Assembly: GCA_012521705.1 (NCBI GenBank)
Contig: JAAYLX010000039.1
Span: 24,975-88,974 of the forward strand
Origin: Clostridiaceae bacterium
GTDB lineage: Bacteria > Bacillota > Clostridia > DSM-8532
Direction: 5' to 3'
Length of the DNA stretch: 64,000 bases
Shown here: piece by piece, positions 56,877-64,000 of the stretch
Numbering within the stretch: the first letter of the stretch is position 1
How the letters are laid out: every line of letters starts with the position of its first letter
Notes under the pieces: model-generated
Databases searched by the model: none
Told to the model about the DNA's origin: nothing
Seen by the model: the letters and a program-made list of their open reading frames with translations, nothing else
Position numbers and translations under genes: made by a program

Positions 56877-56893
56877 ACAGATAAAATAATCAG

Positions 56894-56931
56894 AAAAAAG
56901 CTGACACGGAATAAACCCATGTCAGCTTTTT
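56894..56931. terminator. Bidirectional terminator
   Basis: A 12-bp stem AAAAAGCTGACA / TGTCAGCTTTTT; it ends folA and also overlaps the stop of the convergent gene. Confidence 0.9.
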
Positions 56932-57959
56932 AAAACCCTATGATTTATCTTTTTCCTGTTTTTGCCGGTAATGAATAATATGGATGCAAAGGCTGCCGAA
57001 AGAACCATTGCTGTCATTATCAGCTTTTCTGTGCTCTTTTCGTTATTATTGCTGAGTTTTCTTAAGTCTGATAATTTAATTTTCTGGTCAATTTTTATTT
57101 TGATTGGTTTTTCAAAGCCCTTATAACTTTCGATTGTCTCATCCTGAACAGATACTTTCCAGATCTTATCAAAGTCCCTGTTTACAGCTATGTACACACA
57201 GTTTGTTTCCGGTTCAAACAGAAAAGAACCCAATGTGTAAAAGCTGTTATCTGCGCATTTCATAGCCTCAAGCATTTGTAGCCCGTTATCCAAATCGAAA
57301 TTTCCGATGTTATGGATGGCATATTCATATCCTGAAATATATCTGTCTGCACCTTTATCATTAATCTCTCTGTACGGTGTGCCTTTATAATAGTAACTCG
57401 TAAAATTAGACATAATCAGAAATTTTTCCTCTATAGGAGAAATGATATTTTGATCTCTTCCCACTTCTACAATTTGTGCATGCCCGTTCATATCTGCAAA
57501 CATATCATGGAGCTTTGTCTGGGAATAGATTATTCTTTTATCTTTCAGATAATCATTTACCTCATCAATGCTTGAAAAATTATAAAGAGCTTTTCTGAAT
57601 ACATCTTTCATCTCGATTCTCCGGAGCTTGTTATCCCCTGTTTCATGGAAGAGCCCGAAATCCTCTGCAGGGTATTCCATAATTTTTGAGGCAAAAAGTC
57701 CTTTTGTATTCATGCCGGTAAAATCATTGCCATCCTGGTCATATACCACGAATATTTTCATTTCATTTACTTTTTGAATTTGGATAGTCGCATCATAATG
57801 TGCGTAATAGTCCCAATTCATTCCATAGTATGTTTTATCTCCATATACAGCAAAAGAGCTGCAGGCATTTGCCTGTACGCAGCCACATATCATGATGCAG
57901 CTTAAGAGTAAGATCACAATTATACTTTTGCAGCAGTCTCTCCTGCTGAATATTGACAT
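56922..57959 (-). CDS. Exported Ntn-hydrolase-like protein (choloylglycine hydrolase/AAT type) with C-terminal anchor
   Basis: A 345-residue protein. A signal peptide covers about residues 1-32 (SIIVILLLSCIMICGCVQANA). Right after it comes CSSFAVYGDKTYYGMNWDYY, the N-terminal nucleophile region of choloylglycine-hydrolase or acyltransferase-like Ntn enzymes, with the exposed Cys as nucleophile. A second hydrophobic segment lies at the C-terminus (LIMTAMVLSAAFASILFITG) before a basic tail, so it should be anchored outside. I chose the ATG at 57959, 8 bases after AAAGGAG, not the GTG. Likely an amidase acting on an acyl-amide; substrate unknown. Confidence 0.75.
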   Translation of the reverse strand: MSIFSRRDCCKSIIVILLLSCIMICGCVQANACSSFAVYGDKTYYGMNWDYYAHYDATIQIQKVNEMKIFVVYDQDGNDFTGMNTKGLFASKIMEYPAEDFGLFHETGDNKLRRIEMKDVFRKALYNFSSIDEVNDYLKDKRIIYSQTKLHDMFADMNGHAQIVEVGRDQNIISPIEEKFLIMSNFTSYYYKGTPYREINDKGADRYISGYEYAIHNIGNFDLDNGLQMLEAMKCADNSFYTLGSFLFEPETNCVYIAVNRDFDKIWKVSVQDETIESYKGFEKPIKIKIDQKIKLSDLRKLSNNNEKSTEKLIMTAMVLSAAFASILFITGKNRKKINHRVLKS

Positions 57960-58137
57960 ACTAAGCACTCCTTTTGTGTTTAAAAGGCATTATGATTTAT
58001 TTTCACATTGCCTGTCATACATGTCAACCATATTCTGCTAATATTTCAATTAAAAAGACAATATAATCATGATCAGAACCTGACAATTATTAGCTCATAT
58101 CATGTTCTATGATGTGATGAACAGCCTTTATGGTATC

Positions 58138-58166
58138 TTGACATTTTTATAGACATATTTTAATAT
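58138..58166 (+). promoter_or_regulatory. Promoter of the T-box/valS transcript
   Basis: TTGACA (58138-58143), 17 bases, TAATAT (58161-58166); the T-box leader starts directly downstream. Confidence 0.75.
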
Positions 58167-58172
58167 CAATGA

Positions 58173-58440
58173 TATACGCAAATGCTATGACGGAGAGGAG
58201 TAGGCGAAAAAACCTTTTAGAGAGGAGATGCCGGCAGGCTGAAAGCGTCTCCAGGGCAATTTTTGCTGAAGGTCGCTCCTGAGTATGTACAGCTGAACAA
58301 CAAAAATGGATTTGTTTAAGTAGGTTGTACCGGTTGAGAACCGTTAACTTCTTTCAAAGTGCCCGCAAAGGGAATTTTGGTGGTACCGCGGAAGTCAGCT
58401 TTCGTCCAATTTTTGGATGAAAGCTTTTATTTTTTAAAAA
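58173..58440 (+). promoter_or_regulatory. T-box riboswitch, Val specifier (GUC)
   Basis: A tRNA-sensing leader. GGAGAGGAGTA near 58192 begins stem I. CTGAAG-GTC-GCTCCTGAGTA puts a GUC valine codon at 58272-58274 in the specifier-loop position. The invariant T-box TGGTGGTACCGCGG is at about 58379-58391. The terminator stem AGCTTTCGTCC / GGATGAAAGCT (58397-58425) with a T-run to 58436 follows. Uncharged tRNA-Val should favour the antiterminator and raise expression of the two downstream genes. Confidence 0.93.
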
Positions 58441-58476
58441 AACTGTATCACCAGCGTTTTGGAGGAGCATAATTCA

Positions 58477-58710
58477 ATGAAAATGTTAGCGCTATTGATA
58501 ATGGTTTCAGGAGCTTTTGTAATTTACGGAGCCAGAATGTTTGCAAACATCTATAACTTCGCTGAAAAGATTATTGTTAATAATTTAGCGGACTTTTCAG
58601 ATGAGGAGCTTAAAAACTATCGGTTTACAAAAGCAGTTGTAAGAGTCAGGATAGTGGGTTTCTTAATAGTATTTGCGGGGACGTTGCTGCTTTATTATCT
58701 GTGCAGGTAG
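58477..58710 (+). CDS. 77-aa membrane protein between T-box and valS
   Basis: A small protein with two hydrophobic helices (MLALLIMVSGAFVIYGARMF and VGFLIVFAGTLLLYYLCR) flanking a charged loop (NLADFSDEELKNYRF). I do not recognise the family. The ATG at 58477 lies after GGAGGAG; the track TTG at 58459 overlaps that site. It sits between the valine T-box and valS, so its expression should rise in valine-tRNA starvation. Whether this is meaningful or hitch-hiking is unknown. Confidence 0.75.
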   Translation: MKMLALLIMVSGAFVIYGARMFANIYNFAEKIIVNNLADFSDEELKNYRFTKAVVRVRIVGFLIVFAGTLLLYYLCR

Positions 58711-58786
58711 TTGATTGATTCCTTTATTATAAATTGTTTTACAGAATTGGATAAGATATTTTTGAGTTTAGAAAGGAATGAGTATA

Positions 58787-61435
58787 TTGAAAAAGGAGAT
58801 AGCCAAGACTTATGATCCTAAACAGGTAGAAGATAAGCTTTATGCCAACTGGATGGAAAAAGACTATTTCCATGCAGTCATAGACCCGGACAAAGAGCCT
58901 TTTACTATTGTGATACCACCACCGAATATTACCGGTCAGCTCCATATGGGTCATGCCCTTGACAATACCATGCAGGATATTCTGATCCGTATGAAACGTA
59001 TGCAGGGTTACTGCACCCTCTGGCTTCCTGGTACCGACCATGCCAGTATTGCCACAGAGGTCAAAATTGTGGAGAAGATGGCTGAAGAAGGCATTACCAA
59101 AGAGGATATCGGCAGGGAAGGCTTTTTGGAGCGCGCCTGGGAATGGAAGAAGCAGTACGGGGGAAGAATTGTTGAACAGCTGAAAAAGCTGGGCAGCTCC
59201 TGTGACTGGAAACGTGAAAGATTTACTATGGATGAGGGCCTTTCAAGAGCCGTTCTTGAAGTATTTGTACGTCTCTATGAAAAAGGGCTTATATACAGAG
59301 GCGAAAGGATTATTAACTGGTGCCCCACATGCGGAACCACCATTTCTGACGCAGAGGTTGAGTATGAAGAACAGCATGGCCATTTCTGGCATATCCGCTA
59401 TCCTGTAAAAGATTCGGATGAATTTGTTGAGGTTGCTACAACCCGTCCCGAAACCATGCTGGGCGATACTGCAGTTGCTGTTCATCCTGAAGATGAGAGA
59501 TATCAGCATTTAATCGGGAAAACAGTAATATTGCCTCTTATGAACCGTGAGATACCTGTTGTTGCTGATACTTATGTTGACAGGGAATTCGGTACAGGTG
59601 TTGTTAAAATCACTCCTGCCCACGATCCCAATGACTTTGAAGTTGGTCTGCGTCATAACCTTGAAGTTATCAATGTTATGAACGAAGATGCCACCATTAA
59701 TGAAAACGGAGGAAAATATGCAGGTCTTGACCGCTATGAGGCAAGAAAACAGGTTGTCAAAGACCTTGAAGAGCAGGGCTTCCTCGTAAAAGTAAAGGAA
59801 CATGTTCATAATGTAGGTTCATGCTATCGTTGTTCCACTACCATAGAACCAAGAGTATCCTACCAGTGGTTCGTAAAAATGAAGCCTCTGGCTGAACCTG
59901 CAATTGAAGCTGTAAGAAACGGAACCATCAAGTTTGTTCCCGAGAGATTCTCCAAGATTTATTTTAACTGGATGGAGAATATTCAGGACTGGTGTATTTC
60001 AAGACAGCTCTGGTGGGGTCATCGTATACCGGCATATTATTGTGATGACTGTGGCGAAATAACCGTATCCAGAACAGAACCCGGCGAGTGCCCAAAATGT
60101 CATTCCAAAAAGATAAGACAGGATGAGGATGTACTGGATACCTGGTTCTCATCCGCTTTGTGGCCTTTCTCGACGCTGGGCTGGCCGGATGTTACCGAAG
60201 ACCTGAAGTATTTCTATCCCACAAGCGTCCTTGTTACAGGTTACGATATTATTTTCTTCTGGGTTGCCAGAATGATTTTCTCAGGTCTGGAACAAATGGG
60301 CAAAGAACCATTTAAATATGTTCTTATACATGGCCTTGTACGCGACAGCCTGGGCAGAAAAATGTCCAAATCCCTGGGCAATGGTATTGACCCGTTGGAT
60401 GTGATTGACAAGTACGGTACCGATGCTCTGAGGTATGCTTTGACCATTGGTACTTCTCCAGGAAATGACATGCGCTTCTCCGAAGAGAAACTTGAAGCAA
60501 GCCGCAACTTTGCAAATAAGATCTGGAACGCTTTCAGGTTCGTCATGATGAATTTTGACGAGGACATTGATTTCAGCAAAGTTGATGAGAATAACTATAC
60601 TGTAGCTGACAAATGGATTCTGAGCCGCATCAACACCATTGCAAAAGAGGTTACTGAGAACCTTGAGAGGTTTGAACTTGGTATTGCCCTGCAAAAGATC
60701 TATGAGTTCATCTGGGAAGAATTCTGCGACTGGTATATTGAACTTGTTAAGCCAAGACTTTATGACCGCGAGGCGCAGGGAAGACTGGAAGCTTTGTATG
60801 TGCTCAATAAGGTTCTGACTGATGCAATGAAACTGCTGCATCCGTTTATGCCGTTTATTACTGAAGAAATATACAGCCACCTTATTACAGATTCAGAGAG
60901 TATCATGATATCAAGCTGGCCCACTTACTCTGATAAGGTTCTCTATCCCGAGGAAGAGAAAATGATGGGCTTTATCATGGAATCTGTAAGAGGAATAAGA
61001 AACATCAGAGCGGAAATGAATGTGCCTGTCAACAGAAAGGCCAAAGCCATATTTGTCACTCAGGATGAACTGATTGGCAGAGTAGTGGAGAACGAAAAAT
61101 CCACATTCGGAAGACTGGCATCCATTTCTGACGCTGTGGTACAACAGGATAAGACAGGTATCTCAAATGACGCGGTTGCAGTTGTTGTAAATGGCGCTGA
61201 AATATACTTGCCCCTGGAAGACCTAATCGATCTGGAAAAAGAGATAGAAAGGTTGGAAAAAGAAAAGGAATCCCTTATAATGGAACTTGACAGGGTTAAT
61301 AAGAAACTCGGTAATGAAAGCTTTGTCTCCAAAGCACCGGCAGCAGTTGTTGAGCAGGAGAGGGAAAAACTCAAGAAGTATACCGAAATGTACGAAAAAG
61401 TTATTGAGCGTATTGAGACACTTAAAGGACACTGA
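58787..61435 (+). CDS. valS: Valyl-tRNA synthetase
   Basis: ValRS charges tRNA-Val. The class I motifs are [15 protein letters not shown] (HIGH type, near 46) and [16 protein letters not shown] (KMSKS, near 524). The editing domain has [15 protein letters not shown], and a C-terminal coiled coil ([20 protein letters not shown]) is typical of ValRS. The track ATG at 58778 directly abuts its AAGGA site, so I prefer the TTG at 58787, 9 bases from it. The difference is three residues. Regulated by the T-box upstream. Confidence 0.96.
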   Translation: MKKEIAKTYDPKQVEDKLYANWMEKDYFHAVIDPDKEPFTIVIPPPNITGQLHMGHALDNTMQDILIRMKRMQGYCTLWLPGTDHASIATEVKIVEKMAEEGITKEDIGREGFLERAWEWKKQYGGRIVEQLKKLGSSCDWKRERFTMDEGLSRAVLEVFVRLYEKGLIYRGERIINWCPTCGTTISDAEVEYEEQHGHFWHIRYPVKDSDEFVEVATTRPETMLGDTAVAVHPEDERYQHLIGKTVILPLMNREIPVVADTYVDREFGTGVVKITPAHDPNDFEVGLRHNLEVINVMNEDATINENGGKYAGLDRYEARKQVVKDLEEQGFLVKVKEHVHNVGSCYRCSTTIEPRVSYQWFVKMKPLAEPAIEAVRNGTIKFVPERFSKIYFNWMENIQDWCISRQLWWGHRIPAYYCDDCGEITVSRTEPGECPKCHSKKIRQDEDVLDTWFSSALWPFSTLGWPDVTEDLKYFYPTSVLVTGYDIIFFWVARMIFSGLEQMGKEPFKYVLIHGLVRDSLGRKMSKSLGNGIDPLDVIDKYGTDALRYALTIGTSPGNDMRFSEEKLEASRNFANKIWNAFRFVMMNFDEDIDFSKVDENNYTVADKWILSRINTIAKEVTENLERFELGIALQKIYEFIWEEFCDWYIELVKPRLYDREAQGRLEALYVLNKVLTDAMKLLHPFMPFITEEIYSHLITDSESIMISSWPTYSDKVLYPEEEKMMGFIMESVRGIRNIRAEMNVPVNRKAKAIFVTQDELIGRVVENEKSTFGRLASISDAVVQQDKTGISNDAVAVVVNGAEIYLPLEDLIDLEKEIERLEKEKESLIMELDRVNKKLGNESFVSKAPAAVVEQEREKLKKYTEMYEKVIERIETLKGH

Positions 61436-61442
61436 TAATAAA

Positions 61443-61462
61443 GGCCGGGAGAAATCCCGGCC
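61443..61462 (+). terminator. Hairpin after valS
   Basis: GGCCGGGA / TCCCGGCC with a GAAA tetraloop. No real T-run follows (GGTGTTTC), so it may be a stabilising 3' hairpin rather than a full terminator. Confidence 0.5.
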
Positions 61463-61579
61463 GGTGTTTCTGCCGATAAACGCTGTTATGTAAAAATTAA
61501 CAGTAGAGGATGTACTTATTCTTATCAAAACGTGATATGCTATTTATGAGTTTCCCTTATCCAATATGGGGGTGATTTT

Positions 61580-62647
61580 ATTTTCTCAACCAAAAGGGCA
61601 AGAATTCTTAAAGCATTTTTCTCCACCATATTTGCAATATTCTTCAGCATTATTGCATTTCAACACCTCTATGCGGGTTCCAACAACGACGAAGCGGAAG
61701 ATCCTATTGTGACAAATACCCCCTTACCGACATACGAAAGTGAACCGGAGGATGAACCCGAGGAACCCACTTTTATTCTGACAAATTCGCAGAGATATTT
61801 TGAAGATCTGGTGAGTAAGAACAGTACCAATATCCTTCTCCTTGGAACAGAGCCAACCGGATTTAATTTTGATACCATTATTGTTCTGAGCATAGATGAT
61901 GACAATAAGGAAGTTAAAATCATCAGTTTTCCAAGGGATATATATATAGATTATAACGATGAAGTGTTGGGCGCATTAAAGAAAGCAAAGCCTTCGTATC
62001 TGAAAGAGAAAGGTATGCACAGGATAAATGCTGCCCCGTCCATTGGCGATGCCATCGGTTACCAGAAGAATTCAGGCAGGTTTAACAAGCCCTATGTGGA
62101 CTTTATCGCGGATATAATACATGAAGTATTCGGCATCTATATTCAGGATTATGCTTATGTAAAAACTAAGGGATTCAGAAACATTGTTGATTATTTTGGC
62201 GGGGTTACGGTCTATGTACCTGTCTTAATGAATTATAATGATCCCGAACAGAACCTTTATATTTATCTTGAAAAGGGCACACAACATCTCAATGGGCAAC
62301 AAGCGGAAGGTTATGTGCGTTTCAGGCAGGGATATGATGAAAACGGCAAATTCCGGAATTATGGCGATATCTTCAGAAAGCAGAACCAAAGCCGTTTTAT
62401 CCAGGCCTTTATATCACAGCACGTTACCCTGAAGAACCTGACCAAGTTAGGGGATATTGCCAATATTATAAGTTCAAATGTCATAACAAGCGTAAAGGGA
62501 TGGAATTCCATAGTCGAATATGGAGCTATGGCAGAAAGAGCTTTAAAGGAAAACTACAAAATGGTGACAGCTGAACTTGAAGTGAATGAAAAGAACATTG
62601 ACGGCTCTTCGTATGTAATTATTAAGACTAAACCAGTTGGTAACTAA
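61580..62647 (+). CDS. LytR-CpsA-Psr family protein, probable ATT start
   Basis: LCP proteins attach wall polymers to peptidoglycan outside the membrane. The core is clear: NILLLGTEPTGFNFDTIIVLSID, KIISFPRDIYIDY, GMHRINAAPSIG, VKTKGFRNIVDYFGGVTVYVP and QAEGYVRFRQGYDENG. The track begins at a GTG (61709) that omits the membrane anchor. Reading the same frame upstream adds STKRARILKAFFSTIFAIFFSIIAFQHLYAG, a typical LCP transmembrane segment. No ATG, GTG or TTG exists between the in-frame stop at 61547 and that segment. An ATT at 61580 lies 4 bases after GGGGGTGA. I place the start there, giving about 355 residues. Confidence 0.85.
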   Translation: MFSTKRARILKAFFSTIFAIFFSIIAFQHLYAGSNNDEAEDPIVTNTPLPTYESEPEDEPEEPTFILTNSQRYFEDLVSKNSTNILLLGTEPTGFNFDTIIVLSIDDDNKEVKIISFPRDIYIDYNDEVLGALKKAKPSYLKEKGMHRINAAPSIGDAIGYQKNSGRFNKPYVDFIADIIHEVFGIYIQDYAYVKTKGFRNIVDYFGGVTVYVPVLMNYNDPEQNLYIYLEKGTQHLNGQQAEGYVRFRQGYDENGKFRNYGDIFRKQNQSRFIQAFISQHVTLKNLTKLGDIANIISSNVITSVKGWNSIVEYGAMAERALKENYKMVTAELEVNEKNIDGSSYVIIKTKPVGN

Positions 62648-63001
62648 CAGAAGAACGACTGAGGGACAAATGTCAGGATGAAAAATTCTGTGCAAGATGT
62701 AAAGTTTTTTAGCAGGCTGTGCCGTACAAGAGGCACAGCTTTTTCGCGTTCTCTGCTCAGGAAAGGTGTAAGGCTCAATACTTGCTCTCTTGGGGTACGC
62801 GGGAGAACTTGTCATCCGGGCAAGCGCCGCTCGCCCGACGTCCTGTCGACCGTCCCCAATCGAGCTTAGTATTTCGCCAACAACTTTAATCTTAGCTTGC
62901 GGACCGCTCAAAGACTTTGCCGCTTGAACTTAATAGTTTGAACTTCAATAAAGTAATTTTGTAAAGCAGCTTCTTAATTCCACGTCCATAACTTGCGTCG
63001 A
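62648..63001. other. Intergenic region with terminator and GC-rich patch
   Basis: A terminator is at 62716-62744. From 62791 to 62860 the composition rises to 47 G+C in 70 bases by my count, unlike the neighbours. No gene, tRNA or known RNA was recognised in it. The part after 62880 is ordinary AT-rich sequence. Confidence 0.4.
62716..62744 (+). terminator. Terminator of the LCP gene
   Basis: GCTGTGCC / GGCACAGC stem with loop GTACAAGA, followed by TTTTT. Confidence 0.85.
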
Positions 63002-63463
63002 TTATTGTTTGCTTATTAACTTGCTTATGCTTGATTTTTTCAATCCAGTTCTAATCAGTATTTTTATATTGAACCCTGACTTTCCATAGCTTAGCCTGTA
63101 CCAGTAGTAGTTTATATACTCAATAATTCCGAATAACAGTATACCTGCGGAAACTATCAAATCTGTAACGCTGCTTTTAATGATTGGCATAGCTGCACTA
63201 ACAGCCACCAATATAATCACATTTATCCATCTTAACAACCTGAGGAGTTTTTCAGCCGTAATACCGCTACTTCTCTTTCTGGCTATCAATACATATCTGT
63301 AAAACCAATACAAGCTTCCTTGCAGCAATATGAGCAACAGATACAGAAATGCAATCCGGCATGCATTCCCGGGGTTAGACAATCTGTATAGAACATAAAA
63401 AGTACACAGAGCGGCAAATTCTCCTATGGCCAGGTTTAGCAACCGGCCCTTCAGTTTGTTCAA
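63002..63463 (-). CDS. Four-helix membrane protein of unknown function
   Basis: A membrane protein with four hydrophobic segments (FAALCTFYVLYRL, CRIAFLYLLLILLQGSLYWFY, INVIILVAVSAAMPII, LIVSAGILLFGIIEYINYYWY) and basic loops; I do not recognise a family. The track ATG at 63487 is crowded by its upstream GGGAG. A TTG at 63463 has AGAGGTGATGAA in front and starts MNKLKGRLLNL, giving 153 residues, so I prefer it. Either could be right. It diverges from the rRNA promoters. Confidence 0.7.
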   Translation of the reverse strand: MNKLKGRLLNLAIGEFAALCTFYVLYRLSNPGNACRIAFLYLLLILLQGSLYWFYRYVLIARKRSSGITAEKLLRLLRWINVIILVAVSAAMPIIKSSVTDLIVSAGILLFGIIEYINYYWYRLSYGKSGFNIKILIRTGLKKSSISKLISKQ

Positions 63464-63656
63464 TTCATCACCTCTAAGCTTTGGCATACTCCCGTCAGGT
63501 ATGAGATTGTATCAGTAAGATTATATCATACTCAAAGCTACCACAGAGAGTTATATATATCATATAAAGCATATTAAGTCATTCTATATAAAAGTCAGGT
63601 TCTAACTGCCTGTCCCCTTGCATATATTCGGAGGGGACAAAAAATAATATTCGGTG

Positions 63657-63686
63657 TTGACAATACACCATACCCTGTTGTAAGAT
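63657..63686 (+). promoter_or_regulatory. rRNA-type promoter P1
   Basis: TTGACA (63657-63662), 18 bases, TAAGAT (63681-63686). First of three tandem promoters with the same -10. Confidence 0.75.
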
Positions 63687-63749
63687 AATAAAGCCACTGA
63701 TGCGGCGCTGAAAGAGCGCTTGTATAAACGAAAAGAGAGAAAAAAGTGC

Positions 63750-63778
63750 TTGACATAATCGAGCCGCGGTGGTAAGAT
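63750..63778 (+). promoter_or_regulatory. rRNA-type promoter P2
   Basis: TTGACA (63750-63755), 17 bases, TAAGAT (63773-63778). Confidence 0.78.
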
Positions 63779-63841
63779 GAAGAAACCGTCTTGAGGCGGT
63801 CAGGAAAAAAGAAAACAGCTCGAAAAAAGTTGAAAAAACTC

Positions 63842-63870
63842 TTGACAGAAAAGCCTGACGGTGATAAGAT
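63842..63870 (+). promoter_or_regulatory. rRNA-type promoter P3
   Basis: TTGACA (63842-63847), 17 bases, TAAGAT (63865-63870). P1 and P3 share GATAATAAAGC after the -10, suggesting duplication of a promoter module. Confidence 0.8.
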
Positions 63871-63876
63871 AATAAA

Positions 63877-64000
63877 GCTGTCGCCACTGCCGATGCTAAA
63901 GCGCGAAAGTGAGACAGCGAGCCAAAAAGGCGATGGACATTGAAAATTGAACAGTGTGTGAAGCATCATGTAAATGATGAGGAACTCGTTAAAATGCTTA
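63877..64000 (+). other. Leader of an rRNA operon (16S starts beyond the window)
   Basis: After P3 the sequence runs into ACATTGAAAATTGAACAGTG (63938-63957), a phrase typical of leader DNA just before 16S rRNA in Clostridia. No 16S sequence itself is present. The rRNA gene is therefore inferred, not seen. Confidence 0.7.

Noticed and set aside
62678-62869. Plus-strand 63-aa ORF in the GC-rich patch
   Set aside because: Begins before a terminator hairpin, runs through it, has no ribosome site and Arg-rich shadow composition.
63657-64000. Start of 16S rRNA inside the window
   Set aside because: Promoters and leader are present but the conserved 5' end of 16S is not found before base 64000.

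Overview
The window looks like chromosomal DNA from a low-GC (about 40% by eye), Gram-positive, endospore-forming anaerobe of the class Clostridia. Evidence: strong GGAGG-type ribosome sites, a T-box leader on valS, a SpoIVB sporulation protease, a flavodiiron protein with hemerythrin-like partners, a GlgC/GlgD pair, membrane pyrophosphatase, carboxynorspermidine-type polyamine genes, and a three-gene transcarboxylase set. This mix recalls cellulolytic clostridia of the Acetivibrio/Hungateiclostridium type. That is an inference from gene content, not an identification.

Layout. 1-6.2 kb: truncated hppA (minus strand), then a sulfur block of tcdA, an Rrf2/CymR-like repressor, metY, mnmA and cysK; cysK has a palindrome over its -10. 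6.3-10.4 kb: an orphan MurD-C-terminal-like ORF, then der-plsY-gpsA. 10.5-13 kb: glgC-glgD on the minus strand. 13-16.6 kb: a DnaJ-like/clpB operon behind a near-perfect CtsR box. 16.7-21.5 kb: a zinc-ribbon miniprotein, cdd-era-recO, a 93-aa unknown, an AlbA_2 protein, DUF1836. 21.7-25.3 kb: SGNH hydrolase, SLH-like lipoprotein, a membrane zinc-ribbon protein, NlpC/P60 hydrolase. 25.3-28 kb: an unexplained hairpin-rich intergenic element, then two polyamine genes. 28-33.6 kb: LysM protein, CBS protein, MerR-TipAS regulator, small lipoprotein, ferritin-like protein, PAP2 phosphatase, lipid kinase. 33.8-37.4 kb: Crp/Fnr regulator and a flavodiiron-DUF1858-DUF438 operon. 37.5-46.6 kb: DUF1328 protein, 12S/1.3S/5S transcarboxylase genes, pgi, secG, uvrB, ung, an EamA-like protein. 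46.8-57.9 kb: spoIVB, DUF3842, pgeF, a solitary peptide-binding lipoprotein, GNAT, comEC, speB, thyA-folA, an Ntn-hydrolase-like protein. 58.1-62.6 kb: T-box (GUC specifier), a 77-aa membrane protein, valS, and an LCP protein that appears to start at ATT. 63.0-64.0 kb: a membrane protein, then three tandem rRNA-type promoters and a leader; the 16S gene itself should begin just past the window.

How the genes work together. Central metabolism is represented by pgi, the transcarboxylase (moving carboxyl groups between oxaloacetate/pyruvate and acyl-CoA), glycogen synthesis (GlgC releases PPi) and a PPi-consuming ion pump. Stress control is written into the DNA as a CtsR box (dnaJ-like/clpB), an Fnr-type regulator beside an O2/NO-reducing flavodiiron operon, and a MerR-TipAS drug sensor with a 19-bp promoter spacer. 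I saw no CRISPR array, prophage, intact insertion sequence or tRNA gene. The most unusual signals are the hairpin cluster at 25.33-25.45 kb, the ATT start of the LCP gene, the possible internal start in the TipAS regulator, and the orphan MurD domain.
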